Part shown: positions 46,729 to 58,719 of the stretch, piece after piece
Numbering within the stretch: the first letter of the stretch is position 1
Layout of the letters: each line of letters opens with the position of its first letter
Assembly (NCBI GenBank): GCA_022701365.1
Contig: JAKUHH010000303.1
Span: forward strand, 186,001-250,000
DNA: 64,000 nucleotides
Direction of reading: 5' to 3'
Source: Mycocentrospora acerina
Taxonomy: Eukaryota > Ascomycota > Dothideomycetes > Pleosporales
Position numbers and translations under genes: made by a program
Notes under the pieces: generated by a model
What the model was told of the DNA's origin: nothing
The model's input: the letters and a program-made list of their open reading frames with translations, nothing else
Database searches by the model: none

Positions 46729-47659
46729 ATGACGGTCCCAGAACCTTCCTTCACAGCGCCTGTGCAAACAATCCAATGCCATGGCCTGGTGAGTGACACT
46801 ATAATATCTAGAGTCCAGACTGACTACTGACCCTGTTCTCAGTTGTTTGACATGGAGTATGTGTTCTCCACATAATAGCCTGATACAGATTGTGCTAATC
46901 TTTACAGCGGAACAATTATTGACAGCACAGCAGCCATAGTCAAGCATTGGCACAAGTTAGTAACAACCGGCAAACTCCATATTAAATGTTTATTTTTTTA
47001 GAATTGGGAAAGAAATTGGCGTTGACCCTGACGTGATACTCGCAACATCACATGGTCGAAGGTCGATCGATGTGCTCCAGATATACGAGCCAAAACTGGC
47101 TAACTGGGAGTGTAAGTACCACTGCCAACACTTCACCCCTGATGATCATCCCTGATAAATTGGCACAGACATTTGTCACGCAGAGGGTCTTATACCAAAG
47201 GAGTTCGGTGCGGATGCTATCGAGATCCCTGGCGCAAGAGTTATGCTAGATGAGCTCGATCAGCGGGACATTCCTTGGTGCATCGTCACATCGGGAACAC
47301 GCCCACTGGTCACTGGATGGCTTGACAGGATGAATCTGGCGCACCCGAAGAACATTGTTACAGCCGAAGACGTACTGAATGGCAAACCAGATCCAACTTG
47401 TTATCAATTGGGAAAAGAGAAGCTGGATCTTCTAGGGAAAGATACCTCCATTGTTGTTTTTGAGGATGCCCCTGCCGGTATTCGAGCAGGTAAAGCAGCT
47501 GGCTACACGGTAATAGGACTCCACACGACACATTCCCTACAGCAGCTTGCGGAAGCTGGCGCGGACTATATCGTCCAGGATATGCGAAGTGTTTCTCTCA
47601 AATCCTGGGATAATATCACTGGCGAAGGTCAACTTGACATCTCAAACGCTCTTGTATAG
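46729..47659 (+). CDS. HAD-superfamily sugar/glycerol phosphate phosphatase
   Basis: Five exons: 46729-46788, 46843-46856 (14 nt), 46908-46955, 47002-47111, 47169-47659; introns 54, 51, 46, 57 nt; 240 residues. The order matches the small HAD phosphatases such as glycerol-1-phosphatase (Gpp1/2) and Dog1/2. Motif I LFDMDGTIIDS is assembled from exons 1-3; exon 2 codes for LFDM plus two bases of the second Asp, so both catalytic Asp (nucleophile and acid/base) depend on it. Motif II is IVTSGTRP, written here as CIVTSGTRPLV; motif III Lys is in NGKPDPTCY; motif IV is VFEDAPAGIRAGKAAGY. Cytosolic, Mg-dependent. Which phosphate ester it hydrolyses cannot be settled by sequence alone. Confidence 0.92.
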
Positions 47660-49675
47660 CAACAGACACGCAGAAACACTCCAATATATACATTTTGATC
47701 TTGTGAAGAATTGTATGAATTTTTGCCAGATGCAATGTCTAAAACGACCTAATTGATATTTGCATACATGAGGGCCGGTTTCTTGGCTTTAGACATTGGA
47801 CATCCAGACGTTGGCTGGATGCCCTATTTTTTTTACCAATGCAATGTGCAGCCAGTGTACAGGATGTCTTGCGCATACTGGCGTTGGTGGTTGCTGTCTC
47901 GCAGTGAATGTACACTCACGATAGGGCTTGACTTTGCTCAACACTAGTTCTGATCGCAAAGCAGTACGCCAACGGTGACACATAGAGAAGTCTATGATGA
48001 ATGCTGAAACCTTACTATGACATGCACTGTCTCTTCTAGAAGGATCACCGGCTACTGTGCACAGCGACGTCAGAATGTCGTAGCCTTCGGGAGCTTTCAT
48101 TGTGGTGTGACACCGGGCTGCCTAGTGTGCAATGAGCCGGGAAAGATACGAACGCGATGGTGCATTTTTGACGACAGCGTGAAGCTCGTGGGCGTGGAGC
48201 TATCCCGTGGGGCTGGCATCTTGTCGAGGCAACCCTGGCGACTGGTCGAGTGGAATTGGGCGCTTTGCTGCAAAGCTTATCCAATGGAAAGTTCGACGTT
48301 GCACTCCACTTGGTCAGCACTCCAACATGACAAGACAAATCACAGCTTATTTGAGTTTGTCGAGTTGCACCCCAGAACTAGAACGAGATCAGCGACGTGA
48401 GGTACGGCCAGGCTCTGGTGCCCAGCACGTCTGTGCCGCTTTTCGACAGCTAGGCGGGAGTCCCTCGGCCATGCAGCGCTGCGGGCAGTGTGTAGGCAAG
48501 GAGGCTGTTGTACAGTCGCCCCAGAAGTGGCTGCTGGCGAGGCTCTACTCGGTGACTTGCTCGGGGGTCGGAGAGCGCCAGCTCAGACGCCAGCTAATGC
48601 CATGCTGTGCCTGACGGCAGCTCCAAGCGGGGTGGAGTGGAAGAGCAAAGTCGGCAAGGGGCCCGCACATGGACGACATGTCGTAGCGCGCGTGGCTGAC
48701 AGTCGCGCCGTCTCCCCACGCGCAGTCATGAGTGCTAGCATGGCCGTGGCCAGGCTTGCAGGCGAGGGTTGAGGATTGAGACCAGCCGTGGCGAGACACG
48801 AAAGTTTTCTCCGAACGGGAGGCCCAAGCTGGATGGATGCCTTGGGCCACTTTGCACTCCATGTGCACATCTCCCGTCGAGTGTTGATGCTCGAGGGCGA
48901 CTGTGCATGCCCGCGCAACTTGGCTCTTGCAGACGGGCCTCTGGAGCGAGTGGGCGGCGGCGACCAATGGGCCTCTTCCGCGCCGCGCTGCCCCTGTGCC
49001 GCAACCGCAAAGCGGCATCCTCGGACGTTGGTGCCGCCGGCTGCCAGCGCGCCTGGCTGTGTGCGTGACAACATGTGCTTGCAGCGCCAGGGCGAGAAGA
49101 TGGGCAGGGCCGGCTTCGAATCAGCAGGCAGAAGCCTTACGGCAGCAGGCAGCGTTCAGCGCAGCGACGGCCAGTGTCACCATGGATGCAGGTTATTTTT
49201 GTGCCGGAAACGTGCAGCCCTGATGGGGGAGGTGGCTTAGCTCCGGCGAATGGCATCCTGGCGCCCTCGCCCTCGCCCTCGATTCGGGCACCGCTCCTGG
49301 CCAACTCCCCCGTTTCGACGTTCCCGTCCACCTCCAACCTGTCGTTCCTGCTACACTCGTTAATGCTGCGTCGCCCTCTGCTGTGAACTTGTCCTGTCGC
49401 TCGCTACCCGCAGCCCGCCGCCCGTCGCCCATCGCACCGCCTGCACGCATCCGCGTATTCTCCTGTCGCTGCGTCCCCGATCGCTGCGTCCCGTGCTCAA
49501 CGCTTTGTCGCCTCACCCTTGGACTCTTGGACTCCTGCCCACCACCTTCCCTCGCTTGTCAGTCGAGGCAGGCGCGCCTCCACGATCCGCCCTCGCGACG
49601 CCGTCGAGCTCACAGGACCCTCTGAACCCGTTCCGCACGACACGCCCGCCTCCTCGTGGGGCGCGCGCGCCGACC
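47660..49675. other. Long GC-rich upstream region of the homeodomain gene
   Basis: About 2 kb, markedly C/G-rich from 48400. Overlapping open frames on both strands (up to about 160 codons, for example 48583-49074 minus and 48776-49240 plus) reflect GC-rich composition; none shows a domain. The part near 49250-49675 is probably promoter and 5' leader of the homeodomain gene. Confidence 0.5.
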
Positions 49676-52082
49676 ATGGACCCCTCTCGGTCTCCAGAGC
49701 ACCCCTACACGCCCGCCGGCAATGCGGCGACACCGCAGAAGCCGCCGGGCGGCGACGTGAAGCCCCGCCTGACCAAGGAGCAGCATGACATTCTCGAGCA
49801 CCAGTTCCAGCAGCAGCACAAGCCCACCACGCTCATCAAAAAGGGCTTCGCCAACGATCTGAACGTGTCCCTCGACAAGATCAATGTCAGCAGCCTTACT
49901 CTCGTACGTCAGCAAGGGCGCTAATTAAAGTGTGTAGAATTGGTTTCAGAATCGCCGAGCCAAGGTCAAGCAGGACCGAAAGAAACTAGCCAACCAACAA
50001 AGCATGCAACTGAACATGTACGGGCACATGCACCAGCAGATGCCCGTAATGCCAGCACACTACCAGCCCCACGCGAACCAACCCCATATGCGCATGCCAA
50101 TGTCCATGCCAATGTCCATGTCCACGTCCATGCCTATGCATACCATGTCTGCCATGCCCCCGCACCAGGACTTCTTTCCCGTGACTGCCGACGTTGGCCC
50201 TGCGAACGTCCCCATCCAAAGCGTTGAGAGTCCAGTCATGGAAATGGGCGCTCAAATGTCGCTACAGCAGCAGCAACAGCAGCAACAACAGCAACAGTTC
50301 AACATGCAGCACTCGCTTCGATCGATCCCGGAAGCTAATCAGCCCATGCCATTTCACCAGAATGCTGTCATGCACCAGATAATGGCAGCAACCCATGAGG
50401 CTTCTCAGCACCATGGAGGAATGGCCATTAGTGAGCCAGTGTACTCCTATGATCATACAGCGCTACCTAACGCGTACTCCAACGATCATGCTTTCGCTGT
50501 GCCTGCAACTGAGCCTGCGCCACCACAAGAGCATTTCAATGCTTTTGCAGATTTGGGAACGTTGGACTACTCTACATTGGCTGCTACAAACACAAACACT
50601 TCCAACTCTACGGAGGCCCACAACAGCACTGGATCAATATCAACCGAGTCATCGCCGCTTTCTGGCGCAAGGTCTTGTGTAATTACTAGGCCGATCGATA
50701 GTTCCATCCCATCTTCAGTTGCATCACTAACGTCCATGTATTCTGGGTGGACTGACAATCCGACTCCTGGAGCAGCAGTCAAACAAGAACCGGAGTACGA
50801 TGATAACTTCATTGCGCCGTACAATCTTACACAGGCCTCGGCTTCAGAGCAAACACTCTCATCCTGGGATCAGACGGGTACTTACGATATGTTCCCGCGC
50901 TCCGACTTTTATCACCAACACAACGCATCCGCACAAGCTGTCCTTCCTGGTCAGGAGCAGCAACAAATACAAAATTCCAATGCACCCTACCTGGATTACG
51001 AGGCTCCGTCGGTTTTCAATGAAGATGTCTTCACGCGAAGGAACTCTTCCACAACTAACTTGGCCATGAACATCGAAGCGATAAACATACGCAATGGTAC
51101 CCCTGAAGAATTCAAGCAACCTTCAAAGCTCTCCAGTATTGCTGCCAGAAGACACAAGCGTCCTGCTGCTCTGAACTCAACTGCAATGAGGAGTGCCTCA
51201 TACACAGCCGGCATGCATTCTGCTGGCATGCCGTCTCCAGTGGGCAACGCCGATCACACTCTTCGAAGAATTCGCTCATCTGGAATCGCAAATGCTGCGG
51301 GTCGTATCCAAAAATCACAGCCTGGCTCAGCACAGCGTTCGCCCATGACCATGAATTTCACGGACGCCGCTGCATCGCCGAAATTCGCAAGGACATTCCC
51401 TGCTACACTCGGTCCAGGTGGCAGCCTAGCACCTCCGACGCCACAGACTCCTCAGGAGGGGGTTTCCTGGCAGGGCAATGCAACGTTTAGACGATATCCC
51501 GTAATGCCCGAACACAGCAGCCCAGAGAGCCTGAACACAAATTGGTCTGCCGAACCTCAATCTGCTGGCGTGTATCCCAAGGGTACATCACCAAATTCCA
51601 CACCATTGAATACACATCAGTTGAATCAAACGCATGTTCCTCACGAAAACGGATATCACGACTCTCCACCGCAGTCAGCGCCAGCCACTCAGCAGAACTT
51701 TTCCCACGGCGGTTTTGTACACTCTCCTCAAATGCGAGCCGGATTACAATCGGCCAATGACCTCACAATAGCTGAACCTAAACCATTGCAGTCCAGAAGG
51801 CCATCGTTACCCGATACGACGCACTCACAAGCCGATGAAGGTGCCATGCAGTACCCGTACCATGGAGGCCATATGAACTACGATGATCTCAAGAATGTCT
51901 CTTTGGACGGTATCTCCCATAACTTACCCTTTGCGCCTCATCATTCGTTTGTTCCAGACTACATTGTCCAACCAGACCTGTCTCCACAGATGATGAATCC
52001 TTACAACATGGTCCGGCGAACAACAGAGCCCCAGCAGAGGAACTACATATTTGCCAACCAGGGCCCAGGTGACTTCAACTGA
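49676..52082 (+). CDS. Homeodomain transcription factor
   Basis: Exons 49676-49885 and 49938-52082, intron 52 nt; 784 residues. The homeodomain is at about residues 28-88: KPRLTKEQHDILEHQFQQQH, then LIKKGFANDLNVSLDKIN joined by the splice to NWFQNRRAKVKQDRKK, so the intron interrupts recognition helix 3 right before WFQNRR. A stronger GTACGT donor 27 nt downstream would leave only a 34-nt intron and insert six residues into the helix, so the GTCAGC donor at 49886 is preferred. Downstream is low-complexity, rich in Met, His, Gln and Pro: repeats of PMSMPMSMS, a run of 11 Gln (50265-50297), then Ser/Pro-rich sequence with putative phosphosites and no other domain. Nuclear; family members control conidiation, fruiting or hyphal growth in ascomycetes; target unknown. 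Confidence 0.93.
50265..50297 (+). repeat. CAG/CAA run coding polyglutamine
   Basis: Eleven consecutive glutamine codons (CAG and CAA mixed) within the homeodomain factor; the mixed codons suggest stability compared with a pure CAG run. Confidence 0.9.
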
Positions 52083-54472
52083 GCAGCCTATGTTCCATGA
52101 TGCTTTTGATTTGTTTTTGAGGTTCCATCTTGTATATACCCGGTTTCACACTACAAGGAGTTGGAAAAGCGACAAACATACCCTACATTACTATATATTC
52201 TTTCTGCATCTTTACCTGATTCTTCTGAATGTCGAGGATATCATTGTTTCACAGAACCTGTCAGTCTCCTTTCTAAGAGAGGAGCATTATATTCTTCCTT
52301 CATTTCCTCTTCATTTTCCATTGAGCGACCTGCAATCTACGTAACGAAAATGGCTCAACGGTAGCCTTTAATCTTAATATGGAGTTTATGGACTCGGCGC
52401 ATACACATGGAACACTATCAAACACACCGAGCTTGGGTATACCACATGAGCTGTATTTACGAATTGCTTTTTCTTTTTTTCCCCTCACATGTACACGGTC
52501 CTCGGGTGGGACTCGTTTCATATTTACTCGTTTGTCGTGCAACGATTGTTGCGAGAGCATTGCCCTGGGGTCTAGTTGGCGCGCTCTGCGTAGCTATCGT
52601 CTTGTCTTCCTGTTTGTAGGGTTGCTATATTTGGAAAGCCGAGTGCCAGGAGTAAGGTTACTCTTTTGGCTCAAGGGGTCGCGCTGTCGAGCCCTTGAGA
52701 GATTGCTGATGCGTTCTTGAGGGTTGCAGCGATTGTCTTCAAGGCTGGATTGGGACGTGTGTAGAAAGGCGACATCTATAGCTAGATACAAATTACGAAA
52801 TGTGGCCATCGACCTTAACACTGTGGCCGACCGGTCGGTTGTTGTCTACTCCAGCTCACTACTTTCTTCGCCTTCTCTACAACCGAATATCCGAACATTT
52901 CCGGATTTTCTCGCTGACGTGCGTTGCACTAGATACTCCTCACCCCGCCATTCGCGGACTATAATGCATTCAAGGGTGTCAACTTCCCGACAATTCCCAA
53001 GTCCCCATCCTTGGAGTTCCTGCTTTATCACCACACCCACTCGCAACGTTCAAGTCGGCTACTCGCCACGCGGTGCTTTTGTCTCCCGGTCGGGACGGGA
53101 CGTGACGTTGGTATCACAATCACACCATTACTTGTTTATCTCGGCGAAATTTTGCTTATTCCTGACCCTTGACACTTGTGCGGCATCCCACCCCCCATTC
53201 AACACATCCATCCTGCTTATTAGCCCCTGAGCCATGCATCGCAAAGAAAAAAGCAGTAATAACCCACTCCCCCTGTTCCGGCGCACAGCAAATCAACTCG
53301 CAGCCAGCTACGGCGTGAGGTGGACTTGTTGAGAGTAGAGAAGTGGTTTAGACTTTAGTGCATAAGTTTTAGGCACCGCTGGGGCGGATGCAACTGCTGC
53401 GGACGCTAGGCGGCTAGTTGCAGATGTTCCAGCTGCGCGATGTGGCGCGCTTGATTCTCGGAGCGCGAAGCGAGGGGGTATGTTCAGCTGAGATGCGCAC
53501 CGCCACATGCTACCCGTTGACGTAGTGGCGAATGTTTTGCCTAGGTAAGAATATGCCAGGTCAGAGTGTCGGGGATCTCTGGCGGTGAATGTTTTGCTTT
53601 GAGTGTTTATTTTGTTGCTATTTCCCCACGGACGACATTGTGTGATTTCATGTTGAAAAAAATGAAGGCTGGGAGATTGGAGGATGTGGTAGGTTTGATT
53701 GCGATGCACACTCGAATCGATTAGTCGGGAGAGCTTGTCAACGTTACTGCCAGACTGGCGCACGTTGTTCGCTCTAGCGTGTGTTTGTACGCATCGTTGT
53801 TTGTTGGTAGGTGGAATATTCATCATCTTGGCACATGTGCCCATATTTTGACGGTGTGGCTTGCGGACAAAGGCAAGCGGTGACTTTGCATACTAAGAAG
53901 AACAAAGGAGGAAGAGAGCGTCACGGGAGCTTTTAGAGTTTGGAGGTTTGAATTGGATGCATTGGATTGCATGGCTATCTTGAAAGACCAAGCATGAGGG
54001 TATCCTTGAGACTCGAGGTGATGAAACCTGGAATATATGTGATTTCCTCCACTGGATATACAAGAGATGCTTTTGAAAATACCTAAAAATCTACTTAAAA
54101 AGAAAAGACTTTGGTAGATTGGTATATGTGATACTCGACCACTGGGAACAAAGGTAGAGCAAGTTTACGCGAGGGGCTGTAGGCTACGAAAGAAGACGCT
54201 GGTAGACTTGCATACATTATCCACATGTAGCCTTTAAGAGTCTAGTCAAAGAAACGCACGCTAGGATGTGATCAAGGTGAAGCTTAGTCGTAGTATTCTG
54301 CAATAGATGTCGAAGATTAGGAATAAGCTCTCAACGGCCGGCAGTTGGTCTTTGAAGGATATGTATGCCAGGCGAGGGAGATATCTTTGGATAGGTTAGA
54401 GCTGCCTGAAGCCCGAAGTGACAGCGAATAGTGTGTGGTAGAGTGGGAGCCATTAAACATTGTGCGTTGGAC
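52083..54472. other. Long intergenic region
   Basis: About 2.4 kb between convergent genes (homeodomain factor and 2EXR gene). A 178-codon minus frame (53308-53844) and a 168-codon plus frame (52724-53230) lack domains and convincing splice continuation. I cannot support a gene here; untranslated regions or a non-coding transcript are possible. Confidence 0.45.
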
Positions 54473-55312
54473 TCAGCCCAGACGTCGAATCAGCTCGGCC
54501 TGGAAGCTGTCTTGACCCTGCTTATCGAGTGGCCACGAGGGTCGTTTCGACTTCTTGGTCGACAATGCTGGCAATATAATGACTGATACAGCCGCAAGAG
54601 TGTCTTTCTTGTTCAGAGCCGATGAAACAAGCCATTTCTGAGCCATGGCAAAGAGGCGCGTAGCAGCTAGCGTTGGACTGGTTGATAGAACTTTGAGAGC
54701 TACGGAAGACATGCGGAATGATTTCAAGTTGATTGCATTTGCCAGGAGAGTAAACGTGTTACGTTTCGTGGTCCAATCTTCGAGCGTTCGCTCGTATGGG
54801 AATAGTGAAGGTTCACGTGAACGCAGACGCGCAATACCGATATGCTGTAACAGTGGCAGTCGTTCAAGGGAGTTGAGTAGAAACATGTTGAGGTGGTTAA
54901 ATTTGTCGAATACGAAGAGGTTCTTTCCGTAGAAGACTGAGCCAGCTTCACTGTTGATCTGACGACACACAAGGAACATTTTGACAACGAATTGAAAACG
55001 TCCTGGATAGGCGCGATTGTAAGAGAATGAAGAATACTGCTTCGTCAAGCTGCCTTTTTGCTGACCAGGACGATCATCACGGTCTGGGTAGCGAGGATTT
55101 TTGGGATATGAACGCCGGATGTGGTCTTGGATGTACCAAACACTTGGATCGCATGATGTGAAACGAAGTGAGAAGTCATAGTCTACTAGAAGGAGCTCGT
55201 ATATCATGTTTCGAATCTCGCCTGGTAGTTTGAGGAACGGAAAAGTTGAGCTATGCTCGTGTATTGCCGTAGTTGGAATTTCAACATCAAGATCTGTTGA
55301 CTCGGTGTGCAT
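54473..55312 (-). CDS. 2EXR-domain (F-box-like) protein
   Basis: Single exon, 279 residues, starting MHTESTDLDVEIPTTAIHEH. The diagnostic part is FPFLKLPGEIRNMIYELLLV (about 24-43), the LPxEIRNxIYxLLL motif of the large fungal 2EXR family, followed by VCRQINSEAGSVFYGKNLFVF (about 115-135), the second family block (CRQIxxEAxxxFYxxNxF). These proteins are expanded in ascomycetes, especially Dothideomycetes; some resemble F-box receptors of ubiquitin ligases but their partners are unknown. C-terminal part is poorly conserved and basic. No paralogue lies nearby. Confidence 0.88.
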   Translation of the reverse strand: MHTESTDLDVEIPTTAIHEHSSTFPFLKLPGEIRNMIYELLLVDYDFSLRFTSCDPSVWYIQDHIRRSYPKNPRYPDRDDRPGQQKGSLTKQYSSFSYNRAYPGRFQFVVKMFLVCRQINSEAGSVFYGKNLFVFDKFNHLNMFLLNSLERLPLLQHIGIARLRSREPSLFPYERTLEDWTTKRNTFTLLANAINLKSFRMSSVALKVLSTSPTLAATRLFAMAQKWLVSSALNKKDTLAAVSVIILPALSTKKSKRPSWPLDKQGQDSFQAELIRRLG

Positions 55313-56115
55313 GGTCTGGTGGACAGGTAAGCGTTTAACAACAGAAGATGAAGGAGAAGCTTGCCTTGTGTGCTTCGCTTTTCGAGTTCATTATTACGTC
55401 AATAATCCTGATCGATAGGCCAGCGCAAAAACTGGCAATGTATTTATTATTCGTGCTTGAACGGGGAATTAATAGTCACGTTAAGCTGCTTGTTTTGGAT
55501 TATATGTATGTTAATAGAGCATTGAAGTTTGTTTCGAGTTTGCGTCAAGTCTACGCAAACTTGAAGCTTGCTAACAACTGAAATGGTGCAATAGGTGAAG
55601 GCGACTTTACAATAAAGTGAAAGAATATTTCTAATGTTGACGGTATATCGGGAGAAATGAGTATTAAAAATGTGTCCATAAGAGACAACATGTATTCGAC
55701 TTCTTCCCATCACTCAAATGAAAACCTCTGTCTTAAGCTAAGAATCATCATGTTGTATCAATTTTACTATTTTGTTGACGTCAGCAAGCTAACTACGCTC
55801 AAGTGAAACTGAAAGCAGTATGAATTTCCACGATGTCGATTTTACATATAGTTTGGTGTTAATTTCACCATGGATTGAAGCCCCGAAAAACCAATGAGAC
55901 TAATGGGAAGCCGATAAATATTCCCTCAAAATGTGGTGACGATGAATTTGGATGCAAATAGATGGAGTTCAGTAGGTACAGAGCTTGTCTGCGCACGTGC
56001 GTCAGGCCGCCACCTTGGCAACTACTGTTCGCAACTTTCACATTGCTGCCTCGGAAGCAAACCGATAGAACACATCCATTTTGAGCATAGACGTTTTGTG
56101 CCCTAAAAAAACAAC
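55313..56115. other. AT-rich divergent intergenic region
   Basis: About 800 bp, visibly AT-richer than the rest (55400-55860 especially). It separates the 2EXR gene from the Zn2Cys6 gene at 56116. I see no transposon ends or coding remains. Confidence 0.6.
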
Positions 56116-57361
56116 ATGACTTCAAGCGATAGGCTTCATTCCGCTTGTGACGAGTGCCGTGAGCACCCCTCGCATAAAGCAACCATAGTCATACGTTCGA
56201 CATGTTCAGGAACTGACATGTAGAGCAGGAACTCGAAAACTGAAATGCTCCCGAGAGACGCCGAGGTGCGCCCGTTGTCAAAGAGAAAGTATACAATGTG
56301 TTTACTCGCCCCGTCAGCAGATGGGCAGACCGAGGAAACGGAGAAGAGAAGCTGAAGTTGCTGCTGCTGATGTTTTGATGGAATCTTCAACAGAGAACCT
56401 TCACAACGCGGATATCACACTTGACGATTTATCTGCTATGCCGAGTTTTGAGCATTTAGACCCAGCGTCTTCGTCGGAGTTGCATCATGGCGATGGTGGA
56501 GTTGCATCACATTCACGTCGAGAACTTGATTTCTTCAACAATACCTCCACCTTGACACCCATATCAAACTTCGAGTAAGACTTCTTCTCTCGCTGAGTCC
56601 TCCGTATTCTCACTTCAAATAGTTTTGGTTTAGATCCGTTGATCGACCCCTCCCTCTGGGACCCTCAATCGACCCTTCCCTTTCCTCAGACACAACCTCA
56701 ACTTCAACCTCAACTCCCCGTAGCTCAACTTCTAACCCCAACGCATTGCGACTGCCTTTCCCTCACATATCTGACCCTCGCAGATCTACAAAGCCTAACA
56801 TCCACCTTCCCAATCGTCATCCACCCTCTTCGCAAAGCCATGTCCACCCTCTCCACTCTCATCCATTGCCCAACGTGCCCTCTCGACCCATTCGCCGCCG
56901 CCCAAAATGTATCCTCCCTCTGCGCCCTATTCAAAGCAATCACTTTTCGCTTTATCAAAGTGCTGTACGAAGTCGACCTCGAAGCCACGCAGCTGACGGA
57001 ATGCGGGGCCAAGAAACCTTACCGCATAGGCGACAATAGCGCTGCGCTGGCGCACATGCATACGGGTATTGTGGATTGTCCAATGTCAATTGATGTTGAT
57101 TTGGAACCGCAGGATTGGCAGCGGCTGGTAAAAACGGCAATGAGGACGGAGGTGCATGGTGGTGGGGGGAGAGCGGTATGGCTGTTGGGGCTACTAGAAG
57201 AGGCAGAACAGAGGCAAGAGAAGTGGCATCACCACATAGAGTTTCAGAGCGAGGAGAGGACGAGGTTGTTTGGGAAGATAAATCGGAGTGGAGATGGGAC
57301 TTGTCATGCGCTGGGGGCGAATCATTTGCGCAGGATGATTGAGGGATTAGGGTTTGAATGA
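56116..57361 (+). CDS. Small Zn2Cys6 transcription factor, AflR-like layout
   Basis: Exons 56116-56158, 56229-56574, 56623-57361; introns 70 and 48 nt; 375 residues. The zinc cluster is split by intron 1: HSACDECR joined to TRKLKCSRETPRCARCQRES, giving C-x2-C-x6-C-x6-C-x2-C-x6-C, then a basic tail GRPRKRRR. Middle acidic/Ser region, then a C-terminal domain with CPTCPLDPFAAAQNVSSLCA and LADLQSLTSTFPIVIHPLRK, resembling the C-terminal domain of secondary-metabolism regulators of the AflR type. Such factors often sit in biosynthetic clusters, but the neighbours here (2EXR, CIA30, DUF202, RFA2) are not biosynthetic, so its role is open. Without exon 1 the first two cysteines are lost, which supports the model. 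Confidence 0.88.
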
Positions 57362-57542
57362 AAGGAAGACGAGATGAGTAAGGAGTGGGAGTTTATACTT
57401 GAGTATGTTGGTGATATCCGTGTATCCAATGGTATTATTTATCAGGGTATCCGGCCTATCAGAATTCTATTCTGTGCAATGCAGCAGTACCAACAACACC
57501 GTCCGCAGCAGCTTGGGCCACAACGTTAGCGATTTTGACACT

Positions 57543-58473
57543 CTATTTCCGCCACCACATCCAGTTGCGGAGCGTGATGATGCTCATGTCATAGCCTTTC
57601 CACCAGCAGAAGCCAAAAGATATAGCCCATGTGAAGGAAAGAATGACCGCTAGACCGACGGCATTCGAGTTCTTCCACGACCAAGGCTCATTGTCCTGAA
57701 CATAGTTGTCAGTCACAAAGCACAGCGTTGAAATCCGTTCAAAGTCTTACGCCAGTTCCCCCAATACCATCCCTTTTGGAAAGATCGCCTTTTTCAAGAT
57801 CGGCGCATTGCGAAATTGCTTTAATCGACTCAATCTCGAGCGAGAAATCGCCTTCTTGTGAGCCGAAAAAGCTAACAACATGTGCTCAGCATTTCATTCA
57901 CTCGCCAGGCTTCTCGGTGAAAGACATACCTCCTCGCCATAATACTAAATCGCTTCACATTCTGCAAATTCAGCGGCGGAGCATCTTCCTTTTCTCTGCC
58001 CCGAAACGTGGCGTTCAGCTCCGTCCACGGAATAAAAAGCTCGCTCTTGTTGGAAGAACTGAAGTCGTACTCGTAGCTAATAGTCGACTGCTCGCGTCCA
58101 TCAGCACTTACTGGGAGGATTTCGTCTTTCAGGGTAATCGTGTAGCGGGTACTGTCGCGCTTCCCGATGCTGAGTTGAATACCGTCGTAGCCAGAGAGGT
58201 TCCAGGTCCGATTGTCGCCTGTGGTGCGTTGACTGGCGAAGCCAGCACCGCCGAGGGTTTTAATGTCGAGAGTTCCGTGGAAAGTTGCTATAGGGTTACA
58301 GATGGTGAGGTATGACTGGGCAAATTAGTAGGAAGAGTAACTGGGAAGAAGATGTGATGATTATTACGGACCTGGGAGCTTCCACCTCGGACTCTGTCGT
58401 CACTTGCAGTCCAGTCTTCGCTTTTCCAGCCTGCGGATCCACCGAAGAGAGCTAGTTCTGTTTGGTTCCCCAT
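57543..58473 (-). CDS. CIA30-domain protein with C-terminal membrane segment
   Basis: Exons 58372-58473, 57930-58315, 57751-57871, 57543-57695; introns 56, 58, 55 nt; 253 residues. The CIA30 (complex I intermediate-associated protein 30) fold shows as LALFGGSAGWKSEDWTASDD, RVRGGSSQSYLTICN, GDNRTWNLSGYDGIQLSIGK, YTITLKDEILP and the end block FGSQEGDFSLEIESIKAIS. CIA30 members help assemble respiratory complex I, but fungal relatives include variants outside mitochondria. Exon 4 adds NAVGLAVILSFTWAISFGFC followed by WWKGY: one membrane helix that classical CIA30 assembly factors lack. No obvious mitochondrial presequence at the N-terminus, so the location may be an endomembrane, membrane-anchored by the tail. 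Shares a 246-bp divergent promoter with the DUF202 gene. Confidence 0.87.
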
Positions 58474-58719
58474 TTTTGAAACGTTTTGTGTTTTGTTTGA
58501 ATTGGATTGAATTGAACTGGGTTCTGGACTGAGAACGTTTATGTATGCAGTACGATGACTTCACCGTTGCTGCTAGTCGATGGTCTGTGCACATAGGCGT
58601 GATGGAATCGCGTGCTGTGCTCCGAGGCTTGGCCGCGGATGTTTATCAGAAAAGCACTTGTTCTGATTCCTTGTGTGCATACGTAGATACCCAAGTCACA
58701 TCCCAGGAGAGTAATCGCT

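Noticed and set aside
48545..49240. Opposed open frames of about 150-160 codons
   Set aside because: GC-rich sequence with few stops on all frames; no domains.
49886..49937. Alternative donor GTACGT at 49913 in the homeodomain gene
   Set aside because: It leaves only a 34-nt intron and inserts six residues into the recognition helix.
53308..53844. 178-codon minus-strand open frame
   Set aside because: No family motif; region has no consistent splice pattern. A non-coding transcript cannot be excluded.
55313..56115. AT-rich gap as a decayed transposon
   Set aside because: No terminal repeats, target duplications or coding remains were seen; simple AT-rich promoter sequence is enough.
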